Assembly: GCF_949987515.2 (NCBI RefSeq)
Contig: NC_082703.1
Location: 14,284,680 to 14,348,679, forward strand
Origin: Delphinus delphis
Lineage: Eukaryota; Chordata; Mammalia; Artiodactyla; Delphinidae
Length of the DNA stretch: 64,000 nucleotides
Direction of reading: 5' to 3'
In this document: piece by piece, positions 1 to 11,470 of the stretch
Numbering within the stretch: position 1 is the stretch's first letter
How the letters are laid out: every line of letters begins with the position of its first letter
Translations under genes and position numbers: made by a program
Notes under the pieces: model-generated
Told to the model about the DNA's origin: nothing
The model's database searches: none
What the model saw: the letters and a program-made list of their open reading frames with translations, nothing else

Positions 1-354
1 GACGATGAAATAAAGATATTTTATGGTAAATAAAAACTAATAAAGTTTCCAACTAACAGACCCTGGCTTTAAGAACTTCCAAATAAGCATTTCACATAGA
101 AAGAAACTAATCCTAGACGAAAGGTCTGGGATGAAAGAAAGAATGGTGAGTAAAGAAATATGTAAAATTGTGGGCATACATAAACAAACTTTTAATGTGG
201 CAAACAACAATAATAATATACTTTCAGAGTTAAACAAAAATGATAAAACTAAAATACAGCAATGGTATAGAAGTAAGGAGGAGGTGATTGGAGTTAAAGT
301 GTTTATACATTGAATTGTTTGGGTGGGTGGTAAAGGTATTCATTAACTTTAGAC
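1..354. other. no recognised feature
   Basis: AT-rich sequence with no gene, and no repeat I can assign. Short open frames of 60-66 codons have no coding character. Confidence 0.4.
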
Positions 355-1045
355 TTTACATTCATATTAAAAATTTCCAAGGTAACCATATATGCATACA
401 GTGCATATATTCCACAATCCTACTTCTAGAAATTTTTGAAACAGCAACAAACTGGAAACTTTATAAATGACTATTATAGAGAATTAGTTAAAATAATTAT
501 GGATAATAGAATACTATGAATACAATTCAGATAATACAATACTCTGCAGCCATTTTAATTTTTATTTATTTATTTATTTATTGCGGTACGCGGGCCTCTC
601 AGTGCTGTGGTCTCTCCCATTGCGGAGTGCAGGCTCCGGACGCGCAGGCTCAGCGGCCATGGCCCACGGGCCCAGCCGCTCCGCGGCACGTGGGATCCTC
701 CCGGACCAGGGTACGAACCCGGGTCCCCTGCATCGGCAGGCGGACTCTCAACCACTGCGCCACCAGGGAAGCCTGCAGCCATTTTTAAAGTGCAATAACT
801 ATATATGTATTTCTTGGAAATAATCTCCAAGGTAAAAGCAAAAATGGTGTATATCATGTGCTAATATTTATTGCTTTTTAAAAAGGAGGGATTAGAAAAG
901 AATATGTACATACATTATGCTTATAATTTCATAGGATATCTCTAAAAGATATATAGGAAACTGACAATAGTAATTGCCTCTAGGTTAACTTTTTAATATT
1001 CTAGTGCATATGTACTCTTTTAATAACCTGTAAAATAAAAGCCAA
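355..1045 (+). mobile_element. old L1 3'-region fragment, interrupted by a SINE
   Basis: Degraded phrases typical of mammalian L1 3' regions appear in order: cctacttctagaaat, ggataatagaatactatga, ctgcagccattt, then after the SINE the tgtatatcatgtgctaat and ggaaactgacaatagtaatt blocks. The CHR SINE at 559-773 splits it at the gcagccattttaa site. The subfamily was not assigned. Confidence 0.5.
559..773 (-). mobile_element. CHR-2-type SINE (tRNA-derived)
   Basis: On the + strand it reads poly-T/TTTA tail, gcggtacgcgggcctctcag, then ends ccaccagggaagcc, so the element itself runs on the minus strand. The tRNA-like A and B boxes lie at the right end. A target-site duplication ctgcagccatttt(t)aa flanks it at 544-558 and 773-787. 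It is inserted in an old L1. Confidence 0.88.
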
Positions 1046-1078
1046 AACATACAGAAATAAATACTCAGAGGAAGGCAG

Positions 1079-1115
<37 letters not shown>
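1079..1115. repeat. (AC)n microsatellite
   Basis: Alternating AC with a short interruption of CGCGCG near its left end. Confidence 0.85.
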
Positions 1116-3137
1116 AATACAGCAAAGAATCCATGGCAAAAGGTACCATCTTTAAAAAGTATACCTTTGTGAAAGTACAACAGCTTCAAAGAAGCACTCA
1201 GACCTCCCCTTCTCTCATATATAACGACAGAGCTCTAATCCTTGCATTTGCTACAGAGTCTTATATGAGCATTACTCCTCTCCTTTACACTCTGTTCAAT
1301 TGTACATTCCTTGAAAGCCTGAATCAATATATTATCCCCTTTGTAGTTCTCACAAAATATATAGAATGGAGCTTTGTATATAATAGATGCTTAATAAATT
1401 AATTAACATTTGTGAGTTACTATGTACTGTATTTTTATGGATTTGAAGTTTTTACCCTACGAAACTTATCTGAGTCATAGTAATAAGTTTTCATAACATG
1501 TGAAACTCAATGGTATATTATATGAGTTAAAATTTGGAAGTTTTAGTTCCACTACTTCCTTTCATCTTCTAGATTTCTTGTTAAATTTGACACAATAAGA
1601 AAGACTTATTTCAGGTATTTAGGACAGCAAAAACCACAAAATTGTCTTACAAGCAGCCATATTAACATGTTCTTAATGTCTTCATTCTGTGTGACCCAAA
1701 AGCCAGCATATGGAATGCATTCTGTGATCATGCTTGTATATGTCACATTCTTAAACTTTGCAATGAGGAGCTCTTGGGCTGAAGGCCAAATCTGAGAAGT
1801 GGACGGGGGAGTAGGGTCCTGGATGTGCAATGGTGGCCGGCCATTAATCCCAGACACCCTGGCCCAACACTCCTGGGAGTCTCCCGAATCCTACAGATCA
1901 GTTGCAGCTGGAGATGCAGAACTGGGTCCTTGTGGTAGATGAATGAAGTAAGTGGCTTTCTATATCCTGACGTTTTCTGGACAAAATCACTTTCTTATGC
2001 ATTCATTTGTATTCTAACTAGAAAGAAATCATCAGTGAAAATAAGCATGAGAAGGTCTTTTTCAGATGTTTACACTGGAATAGTTATTTCTAACTTTTAA
2101 AATTTTTTGGCCACAGAAGTGTTTCTTCCCATGTGTAAAGTAGATGAATGTAGAATGGGGATGGGGGCAGCCCAGACCCCAATTTCCAGCTCCTAAATCT
2201 ATGGACAGTCGGCAGTGGTTCTGAAGCTTTTGCGTGTGTTTAAGAGTCACCTGGGAGTCCATAAGAAATGCAAGTTATTGGGTTTAACTCCTGAGGAGTC
2301 TGATCAGAAGATCTGGGTGGAGTCTGAGAGTCTTAACAAGCACCCCAGGGGATGTAGAGGATGTGACCCTGCCCTACCATCTCACAATCTGTCATCCTTT
2401 ACAGTGATGCTCAGCAGAGTCCAGTGTGAAAATTACCCGGCAAGCTGGTCCCAAGCGAGGCTCCTTCTTTGACTTACTCGTATAGTGACAGAGGCCCAAG
2501 ATTCGCAACTCGCTTTAGCTGATTTTTCCCATAATTTCCTAAGGCACTCAAACCTGAAGCGGCAACTAGATTTTTTCCGGTTGGTGGAAAGAATTCTAAG
2601 AACTTGTTTATTTTAAAACATCAGTAATGATAGATGCAGAGACTGAAATTCCATCTAACACTCATTTCCCAAATTATCTCAATAGAAGGAAGTGGAGCAA
2701 CTTCTAGATCATGTGGAACTGGTAAGGACACCAGCTGAAACCCTAAAAATAGCTGCATCATGTCCCAAGCCCAATCAGGGAATTCCTTCCCGACAAATGA
2801 CTTCAGTGGATTCCCATGAATGCACAGCTGCCTGGGGGGATGCAAGACTGCCACACGGGGCTGAAACAAAGGGTCTTAGATTTTAGAAACACTGATCACT
2901 CGTGAACCTACATTGGACCAGCTATTTTCTTGTCTAAGAAATTGGACATTGGTGAAACCTGTACGTCCAGAATAGGGGAGTTGTGCTGAGCAGGAAATAT
3001 ATTGCTCTTTCCGTTTGGGGTGTGGTAACACATCACACCTGGGTGCCCATATGTGTCTGGGCACCTGGCTGCCCATCCTGCCTCTCAGATTAGACAGTAG
3101 AGAAACTACAGAGTAGGAGCCAGCATATGTGTCTTCC
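1116..3137. other. intergenic, no gene seen
   Basis: About 2 kb between repeats. It has short open frames only and no splice-linked coding signal. Possible old repeat debris near 2210-2450 could not be assigned to a family. Confidence 0.4.
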
Positions 3138-3347
3138 TTTTTTTTTTTTTTTTTTGCGGTACACGGGCCTCTCACTCTTGTGGCCTCTCCCGTTGCGGAG
3201 CACAGGCTCCGGATGTGCAGGCTCAGCGGCCATGGCTCACGGGCCCAGCCGCTCCGCGGCATGTGGGATCTTCCCAGACCGGGGCACGAACCCGTGTCCC
3301 CTGCATCGGCAGGCAGACTCTCAACCACTGTGCCACCAGGGAAGCCC
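3138..3347 (-). mobile_element. CHR-2-type SINE
   Basis: Poly-T of 18 bases is followed by gcggtacacgggcctctcac and ends gccaccagggaagccc. It is full-length and intact-looking, with minus-strand orientation. Flanking duplications are not clear. Confidence 0.87.
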
Positions 3348-5204
3348 CTAATCTATTTTTTTAAGTGAGTATACTAGAACTTTAATATTAAAATGAGCAT
3401 TAACCTTCAAAACAGTCGCCCTGAGACTATACCTCTATTTCATTGCAGAGGCCATTTCTCAAAATATTTCTGGAGTTCTATTTTGTGAATTTCTTTAAAA
3501 ATCAAGTTAGAAGCCGCACAAGAAAAAAGTCTTCTTACAACGTTTTTTAACCTTTCATACATCTTTTTGACATGTGAAAAAAATTTTTTAAGACCGTCAG
3601 CTATCCTCTGTCCTAAACCCCACCACACTTATCATGCCATCCCAGAAAGTTTAAACTTAAGTTGCAATGTTTTTTACTGTTTATTTAATGAAATCAAGGA
3701 TTTTCTTTTTCAATCTGCCATCTCAGAATGCATTTTCAAAATAACCAACACATACACCATCCCCAGAATTTTTACTTACCCACTCAGAATCACTGTATTA
3801 CATTTTAGTAAAAGCTTGTTTTTAACCAAAACACAAACAGTTTCATACTCAGTTTGATTATTCCCTTTACTCAACAGCCTGCCTCTGAATGAGGCCTTTT
3901 TCAAAACAAATCCATTCTGAATAGGGAGAGTTTACCATCATAAAATAAGAGATGTCATAGACTTTGAGAACAGTTTCAGATGGATTCTTAATAGATTTTA
4001 TACTGATATCTAGAAAAGGAAAATATCTGTTTGTGTGCTCAAAATCTAACTGGTTGATTAAGAAAATTAATCTTAGTCATTATCTACTTGTTACAGATTT
4101 TAAACATAGGGATTGTGCTCATAACACAGGTCACTATAGATTAGAAACTACGCTGTGCAGAGAGCGAAGTCTGATCCCCAGTTTATTAGTCATACAGTGT
4201 GTTAATCTAGGGCCTCGAAAGACAAGTAGTGAGAGAGACATTTGTATCCGTATAACATAAATTCATAAGGAAGAGCTAAATGTTATTATAGAATCATGTG
4301 AGTGTGTGTGTCTGAGTGTGTCTGAGTGTGTGAGCGAGTGTGTGTGTATGTGCGTGCACATGTTTTCGGAGGTGTGGGGGTAAGTCAGAAAAAGCGTATA
4401 TTCAAACTTACTTCAAAGACATTTTTGAAAATTGACCACTTCTATATAAATGATGAAAAAAATCTGACTGATCAAAAAGAGTTTGTAAACTACCCCTGCC
4501 ATTAACGTGGCTCAGTTCTTTGTTTTTACTTACTAAAACTCTGTATCCTGTCAAAACCATGTTTCAATGTTTGAAGTCTGAATAGGCTTGGATAGTGGTG
4601 GGACATAACTTTTTAGTGAAAGGGAAGTCATAAATGTGATATCCACATAAGGAAGAGAAATCGACACCTTCTGTCTTGTCCCAAGAAAACCTAATGCTGA
4701 TGGTGATGGTGGTGGTGGTCGTCTTACTGGTGGTAGGGTAGTGGTGATGATTATGCTGTTGGTTTTGCTGCTGGTGGTGGAATTATTGTTAGCGGGAGTG
4801 ATCCTTCTAATTTTTATCATGCCTTTTCCCCAGCTGGTTCCACTGAAGTGAACAATGTGGTTTCCTGAAGTTTAATATTATCTCATAAGCAAAAACACAG
4901 ATAATGAGTTGCTTATGTTTTGAAAGAGTAAAACAAAATAAGCAAAAGTGAGAAACCACCTATTTTATCAGAATTAATATTTTTAGTCCATAGTGAACCT
5001 GGGACCAGAGACTTAATTTCCAGACGTAGCACTTCAGCCACTCACTGTGACATTCAGTGGTGTATTTATGCTTTGTTTTTCTCTCGTAAAGATTACAAAA
5101 ATTCATTTTGAAGTGCCACTGTGGGTTTCTCATGAAATACATTTTTTATCAGCACCAGGATTAATAAGAATGTTCCAGAAGTTAAACAGATAAAACAGTA
5201 GACA
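3348..5204. other. intergenic, low-complexity tracts only
   Basis: A degenerate TG-rich tract (about 4297-4370) and a TGG/TGA-rich tract (about 4697-4790) are visible. No gene was recognised. Open frames of up to 98 codons show no coding character. Confidence 0.45.
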
Positions 5205-5331
5205 ACATGGTATTACGGAATTAAAATCTGAGGAATTCGGTTCAAATACCAGCTTTTACACTCTTAGGCTGTGTGGAGTTAGACAAGTTAATCTCTCTGA
5301 GCCTCTATAAACCATTTTTACTCATAACAGT
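5205..5331 (+). repeat. MIR SINE, left part
   Basis: A MIR-like core reads ggttcaaataccagctttta, gctgtgtggagttagacaagtt, then ctctctgagcctct. The match ends at the LTR that begins at 5332. A second MIR-like piece follows that LTR at 6175. Confidence 0.55.
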
Positions 5332-6174
5332 TGTGATATCCAAGTGTGGGTTTTCCGCACCAAGCAATTCTCCAAGTCTCTGGACACCAACTGTGTCCTA
5401 CAATTTAACTCAGTTATGATACTAGCTTCTCAGAGTTAGCATGGGATCCCACAAGCTGAGGGTTCAGTCCCACAAAACTTCAGACACCCAGTGTAAGTTC
5501 TGGACCTCCCATACTTCTGACCCACCGGCTGTAAATCGGGGATTCCCAGCATCCTCTCCTCGGGTTTGGTAATTTGCTAGATCAGCTCACAGAACTCAGG
5601 AAGAAGCTTTACTTATTATTACCAGCTTCTTATAAAGGATACAACTTAGAACAGTCAGTGGACGAGATGCACAGGACAAGGTATGTGGGCATACCACCCT
5701 CCCGGCACCTCAGTCGGTTTACCAACCAGGAGCTCTTTAAATCACCCCAAACCCCCGCCCCCAAGCAGTTTAGGGCTTTTTATGGAGGTTTCATTACATA
5801 GGCATGATTGATTAAATCGCGGCCATTGGTGATTACCTCAGTCTCCAGCTCCTCCCCTCCACCCGGAAGTCAGGGGGTGGGGATGAAAGTTCCGATCCTC
5901 TCATTGTGGTCTTTCCAGTGACCAGCCCCCATCCTGAGGCTCTTTAGAGGACCCCAGCCACCAGTCATCTCATTAGCATAAGAATGACATTCTTATCACT
6001 CCAGAGATCCCAAAAGCTTAGAAGCCCTTGAGTCAGGAATTGAGGACTACAACAAATATGATAACAAAATATGCTCTTTATCACCCCTATTGCTCAGGAA
6101 ATTACAAGGATTGTAGGATCTCTGTGCCAGGAACCGAGGACAAAGACCAAATATATATTTCTTATTATATCACA
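5332..6174. mobile_element. solo LTR of an old endogenous retrovirus-like element
   Basis: The block starts tgtgatat and ends atatcaca, the TG...CA inverted termini expected of an LTR. Its interior has the phrase order of a widespread mammalian ERVL-type LTR (cacagaactcagga, tataaaggatacaactta, ataggcatgattgattaaatc, accaaatatatatttctta). No internal retroviral genes are present, so it is a recombined solo LTR. The exact family was not assigned. Confidence 0.6.
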
Positions 6175-6262
6175 TTATCACAGCCTCAGTTTCTTCATCT
6201 GTGAAATAGGATTATAATCAATACATCACATGGTAGTTAAGAGGATTCAATCTGGCACTTAT
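6175..6262 (+). repeat. MIR SINE, right part
   Basis: The sequence cagcctcagtttcttcatctgtgaaatagg is followed by an AT-rich stretch and gaggattcaa, the 3' half of a MIR. It directly follows the LTR. Confidence 0.6.
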
Positions 6263-8480
6263 TAGCAAAGGCTTGGGACTGAGGGAGTGTTCCTTTGGTG
6301 GCAATTACCTTATTTTTTCCTGTTCAACAACGATACCCACTCCCTTTGTGCCAGTCTCTGAGCGGGGTACTCCAAGGGATGCTGGAAAAAAAAACAAGCA
6401 GACAGGTCACAGTCTACCAGGAACCTCAGCAGAGCTGTGTGGGCCCCTTAAGGGGATCATTTTTCTCCAGAGTAGAAACTTAGTTTGCAGAGCGGCTGGC
6501 CATTTTTTGTTTAAGTGTGTCAAGTAGCAAAGTGTCTGGAATGTCAATGATTAGCTTACTTCCACTCACAGTTTAGAGACCCACTTCATGTATCTGTTTA
6601 GAGATCGAGCATGTGATACCAAAAAAGGAAACTGAACGTTGTTTTCCTGTGTGCTGAATCTAGAAAGCTAGTGGGAGCTCATGTCTGCCCAGTCTTTAAA
6701 AATGAGTTCTTGCTTACACATACATACATACATACATAAATAAATAAATAAAAATAATAAAATAAAAGAAAATGGAAAGAAACCTACACAGCTACGCTGG
6801 CAAGAAAGTGTTATTCCAATGAGATCAAATATTTTTGAAGTGCTTTGTGAATGGCACAGTACTCTACAAATGTTTGGCAAGCTTCCACATTTTATTACCT
6901 TTGTTACGTTAGCGTGGGTTATAATCGAAGGTTTTAGGATTGTAAAGAACATAAGTACTCCACTTGTGCTAAGGATGTTTGAGAGAGAAGAGTGAACTTG
7001 TGTGCACAAGAAAGCACATACGTCGGAGTTATGGGAAGAAGAGAAAGGGGGCAATGTGACTCCCATGTGCTGCTGTTAGCTTAAAATGTTTGAAATATTG
7101 TTCTATTTTTAAATAACTGCTTTTTCAAATTAGCCACTGAATTTGTTTCTGATGTGCAGTAGCATTCCTTTCATGGGATAAAATTCATAGAAACATGCTT
7201 AGGAGCTGAAGAAAATTAAGTGGGACTTCTGTGTCCTTCACATTTCCAAACTGTGACCTTGAACTGAAATTAGGTTCCCATCTTTGCCCTCCCAAGACAT
7301 TACTGCATGAGCCCCTCCTGATTTAGTTACTCAGATGTAGCCCCCACTCCCCAACACCCACATACACCCTCACCCCATGCCTCCCAGCTAATCTGAGGTT
7401 TCTCAAGGTGCCATCACATATGTTCTCAGGGGTAAGTTTTGGGGGGTTGCTTTTTTCATGCTTTTTGGCCTGCAGCCTTCTGCTGCTGCTTCTTATATAA
7501 GAGTGCAACTCTACTGGGCCATGCATCTCTGTCCTCATAGCATCCTTTTCTCCAGCCTCCAAGAGGGGGTCTGATTCTCCTTAACCCCCTGCAATACATC
7601 TGTACATAGTACATCTGAGATCAGGGTTTTCATAAAACCTTATAGAAGACTTGGCCATAAGCTCGGTGAAATTCATAACTGCTTCTAGAGTTGGATACTG
7701 TCAGGATTTCAGGCTCAGACTCAACCTCTGCACCCCGGTCTAGGTTCCATGGGCCTCCCCTGGCACCGTCCCCACCTCCGCAGTTCAGAGTCCACGCCCA
7801 ACTTGGTTCCCAGAAAAAAGAGAAGAATCTTCTCAGCCTGGTCCAAACCGAGCCTCCTCTTCCTCTGGGATAAGAGATCATTACTTCTTCCCTTTGGGTG
7901 AAATCCCACCCTTGTCTTAAGCAGGTAGAGTCTGACCCTCAGAGCTCGGGCATGGCGATCATGGGAGTCCTGAGAACCCTCCCAATGTCAGGCACATTTC
8001 ACCTGAAATCACCACTCGTGGGGGCCGTGACAACAGTCCAGGCTGCATGACCCAGCCCAGCCACTCCTTTTCTCAGCCCTTCCTCCAGCCTGAAGTGAAC
8101 AGTTCAGGTAAGCTTGTCCTTCCTGACTAAGCTGGTTCTTCCTCCCAGTCATTCAAAACCAAGTATTTGGATGACAAAGTATGCTTAGCTTCTGTGAACA
8201 AAAATAATATTCTGGAAAGTTTGGGGGAAACCTTTTTCTATCTCTTCAGAGGTGGAGTTCTGTTATTATACCTAATCGACATTGCTAAGCGCCAAAGGAC
8301 ATCTCAACCTGAAGCATCTGCTTTTAGATTCCTTCTCTGGGTTCCAAGTTTCCCATTGCACAACAGGTGGCTGTTTGATCTATAACTAACATGCAGAAAA
8401 GTCCCACCCAGCAGTCCCTCCTACCACAGGGGAGGCTCCACCCCCAGGGATGCTTGCAATCTCTCAGTGGGGCAGCACAT
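6263..8480. other. intergenic, no gene seen
   Basis: A CATA/AATA-rich tract lies at about 6717-6772. The rest has no recognised feature. Open frames up to 132 codons overlap the simple repeat or have no coding character. Confidence 0.4.
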
Positions 8481-8497
8481 CAAAAGATACAATCCAG

Positions 8498-8627
8498 CAA
8501 GAGGGAAGAGATATGGGAACATATGTATAACTGATTCACTTCGTTATAAAGCAGAAACTAACACACAATTGTAAAGCAATTATACTCCAATAAAGATGTT
8601 TAAAAAATAGTAGCTTAAACAAACAAA
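8498..8627 (+). mobile_element. 5'-truncated young L1 3' end
   Basis: The sequence gggaacatatgtataactga, then attcacttcgttataaagca, and tatactccaataaagatgtt is the 3' UTR end of the L1 active in whales and related artiodactyls. It ends in an A-rich AAAC tail. A 17-base target-site duplication differing at one base flanks it (8481-8497 and 8628-8644). Only about 130 bases were inserted. Confidence 0.85.
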
Positions 8628-8644
8628 CAAAAGATACAGTCCAG

Positions 8645-10559
8645 TGCCTTACTACATAAATGTTACGATTTTAAGTATACTTTTCTTAAACTTTTCAGCT
8701 CAATCATACAACTCCAGAGCATCGCTCCTACCAAGTCCTCAATCTGTCATGGCACCATTAGAAATAAATATTCCCCACTGGGGACAACTTTATACCATCA
8801 TGTGGTGGACGATCATCCTGGGAGTTAGGTAAAATGAAGTTGGAAAGATTTACAAAGCATGAAAGTCCTTCAGGACGACAATTTATTTGTTAATGTGCTA
8901 ATTCCAGCCAGTCCTATCCCTCACCCCCACCCAACAATAACAGCAACACACAACCATTGCCTGTCCTTCATTGGCATAATTTTGCACATGCTGTTTGGAT
9001 AATGTGGTTGGGGCAACAAATAAAGCCCATAAAAAAACAATATAGCAGCAGATCGCTTGTGAGTGCAGAGCAACTTAATCGTTGTTTTCAGCAAACCCAG
9101 ACTGACAAAGGGGATTCTAATTTAAGTTGCGCTGATGGCATTTGTTCTAGACAAAAGCTAGTATTGACTTCAGTAGTTATTATTCTCCCCTGCAGTTTAA
9201 ATTACTTTCTTCCTAGGAGCAAAAGAGCAACAAGAAAAAAAATTCTAACTTTATGTAAATGCAGTTCTCCAAACAGATCGTGTTTTGCAGATTCTGGAAC
9301 CGCTAAGAGAAATGTGGTTACACAAATCTAAGGAATCCTAGAATTTTAGAGACGCGGCCATAAATATCACAAGGCAGTTTCCGTAGTCCGTGCTTCCTAG
9401 ACTGGGGTGCCTGGGCCTTGATTATGCAGGGACACATCAGGGCTGTTCCGAGGAGACTACAAGATAAAGCCCCACCAAATGACATTGTTATAGGGCCTGA
9501 CACAAGGTAGGCCATAGTTTATCAGTTTTGCTAGACGTTAGGTAATTTAAAACGTTATTTTAATACATGAACCTCATGTATTAGGTTTAAAGCATGAACT
9601 TCAATGTATGCAAATTCAAAAAAATCATCTGGAGTTTGGGGATCCCAGAGATGGAATGCAGAATGTGAGGAAACAAGTTAACTATACTGTAAATGCGTAA
9701 AACAACCCATCAAGGGGTTTCGGGCTTGGGGGAAATTGGTGTTGACCCTAGTAACTTTGGAAGTAAGTGGAGTCTGTAAGACCAAAGGCAAAAGAAACTG
9801 AAAGCAAGCTTTGTGCTTGAGTTGATAAAGTTGTTTCCCACAGGGGTACAGATGCACAATTCAGATTTACTATACCTGCATGCTGGAAATTGACAATTAA
9901 GTAAATGAATGACCGACAGTGGAGTCAGATTTCTCATTGTTGGCATAAGAGTTTACAGATAAGCAAAGGGAGAAGGCTAGAATGATCCATATGTTAATGG
10001 ATCCACACTGGAAACACTGTATGTTTAGCTGAATAGAGGTATAGATGTGTCTGTATGGCTACATATACAAATATTTGGTTACATATACAAATATTTATAG
10101 ACATGCATATAAATACAAGTTAATATACACACATGAATTTCTTTTCTCTGTCAGCTGAGAGGACCTAGAAGCAACAACACCAAGAATACCTAGACCTCAA
10201 ACCTTGGTTTCTTATAGCATCCTCCAGTAAAAGGAACTAGGGCTCCTTGGAGACATGGTTGATGCTAGGACTGGGGCAGGAAACACCAAAGTTGAGTCCG
10301 AAGTATCTTATTGTGCCGGAAGGTTTTTGTAAAAAGTGATAAAAAAGAAAACCCCATAATGATAGACATATGTCAAAGGGACACAGAAGCCAACTAAAAG
10401 AGCTCCTAATGGCCAAAATTGGAACAATTTGAGCAAGAAAATAAAGTAGAATTGGATTACAACCAAAAGTAAAAATAAATACCCATAGTATGTATATAAA
10501 TAAATGATTGAATAAATAAATAAACGGAGAAGAGACAAATTGGCTGTGCAAAAAAATTC
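8645..10559. other. intergenic, no gene seen
   Basis: Mostly AT-rich DNA. A local direct duplication containing acatatacaaatattt lies at about 10058-10100. No gene signal was found. Confidence 0.4.
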
Positions 10560-11470
10560 CAAATAATTTCTGTACTCTGCCCTCCCAGAGGTGGAAGATA
10601 ACTGTCCACTTCTTAAGTGTGGGTTGTGCCTAGTGACTTCCTTCCAAAGAGGACAGTCTGGAACCAGGAGGAAAAGAGCTAACTCTGCAGTGGAGAAAAC
10701 TGACAGATACTACTACCTCAGCCAGGAGCTCAAGGTCAACATCAACACTGAGAGGTCACATTGGTAGTATGTTCTCTTGATTTGATGTATTGAGAGGTGC
10801 CCTTCATCTGGGGTCTTCCTTCCAAAAACCTGTAATCTAATCATGAGAAAAACATCCCAACTGAGGGACATTCTACAAAATACCTAACCACTAGTCCTCC
10901 AAACTGTCAAGTTCATCAAAGACAAGGCAAGTCTGAATAACTGTTACAGCCAAGGGGAACCCAAGAAAATTTGACAGCAAAAGGAAAGGTGGTACCCAGG
11001 ACAGGATCCTGGAACAGAAAAAGAATATTAGGCTAAAACTAAGGAAATCTGAGTAAACTATGGCTTTAGTTAATAGGAATGTGTCAATACTGGTTCATTA
11101 ATTGTAACAAATGTAACTTACTAATGTAAGATGCTAATAATAGGGGAAACTGGATACAGAGTGTATGGGAACTCTCTGTACTATTGTTGCGATTTTTCTA
11201 TAAATGTAAAACTGTTCTAGGGGACTTCCCTGGTGGTCCAGTGGTTAAGAATCCACCTTCCAACGCAGGAGACGCGGGTTCGATCCCTGGTCAGGGAACT
11301 GAGATCCCACATGCCACAGGGCAACTAAGCCCGTGCGCTCTGAAGCCAGCACACCACAACTAGAGAGAAGCCCATGCACTGCAACTAAGACCTGATGCAG
11401 CCAAATAAATATTAAAAAATAAAAATAAATAAGTAAAACTATTCTAAGATTAAAAAAAGTATATTTTAAA
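10560..11470 (+). mobile_element. old L1 3' end, split by a CHR SINE
   Basis: The stretch around 11040-11220 reads aatctgagtaaactatggct, ggttcattaattgtaacaaa and gggaactctctgtactat, typical of the 3' end of old mammalian L1 elements. It resumes after the SINE with an A-rich end. The left part is more diverged and its boundary is uncertain. Confidence 0.5.
11221..11432 (+). mobile_element. CHR-type SINE, shortened
   Basis: It starts gggacttccctggtggtcca, carries the B-box-like gggttcgatccctgg, has an internally shortened body, and ends in an ATAAATA-rich tail. A target-site duplication gtaaaact(g/a)ttcta(a)g flanks it at 11206-11220 and 11433-11448. Confidence 0.87.

Noticed and set aside
2876..3328. 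150-codon minus-strand open frame
   Set aside because: Its first third is a CHR SINE and the poly-Lys is the SINE tail.
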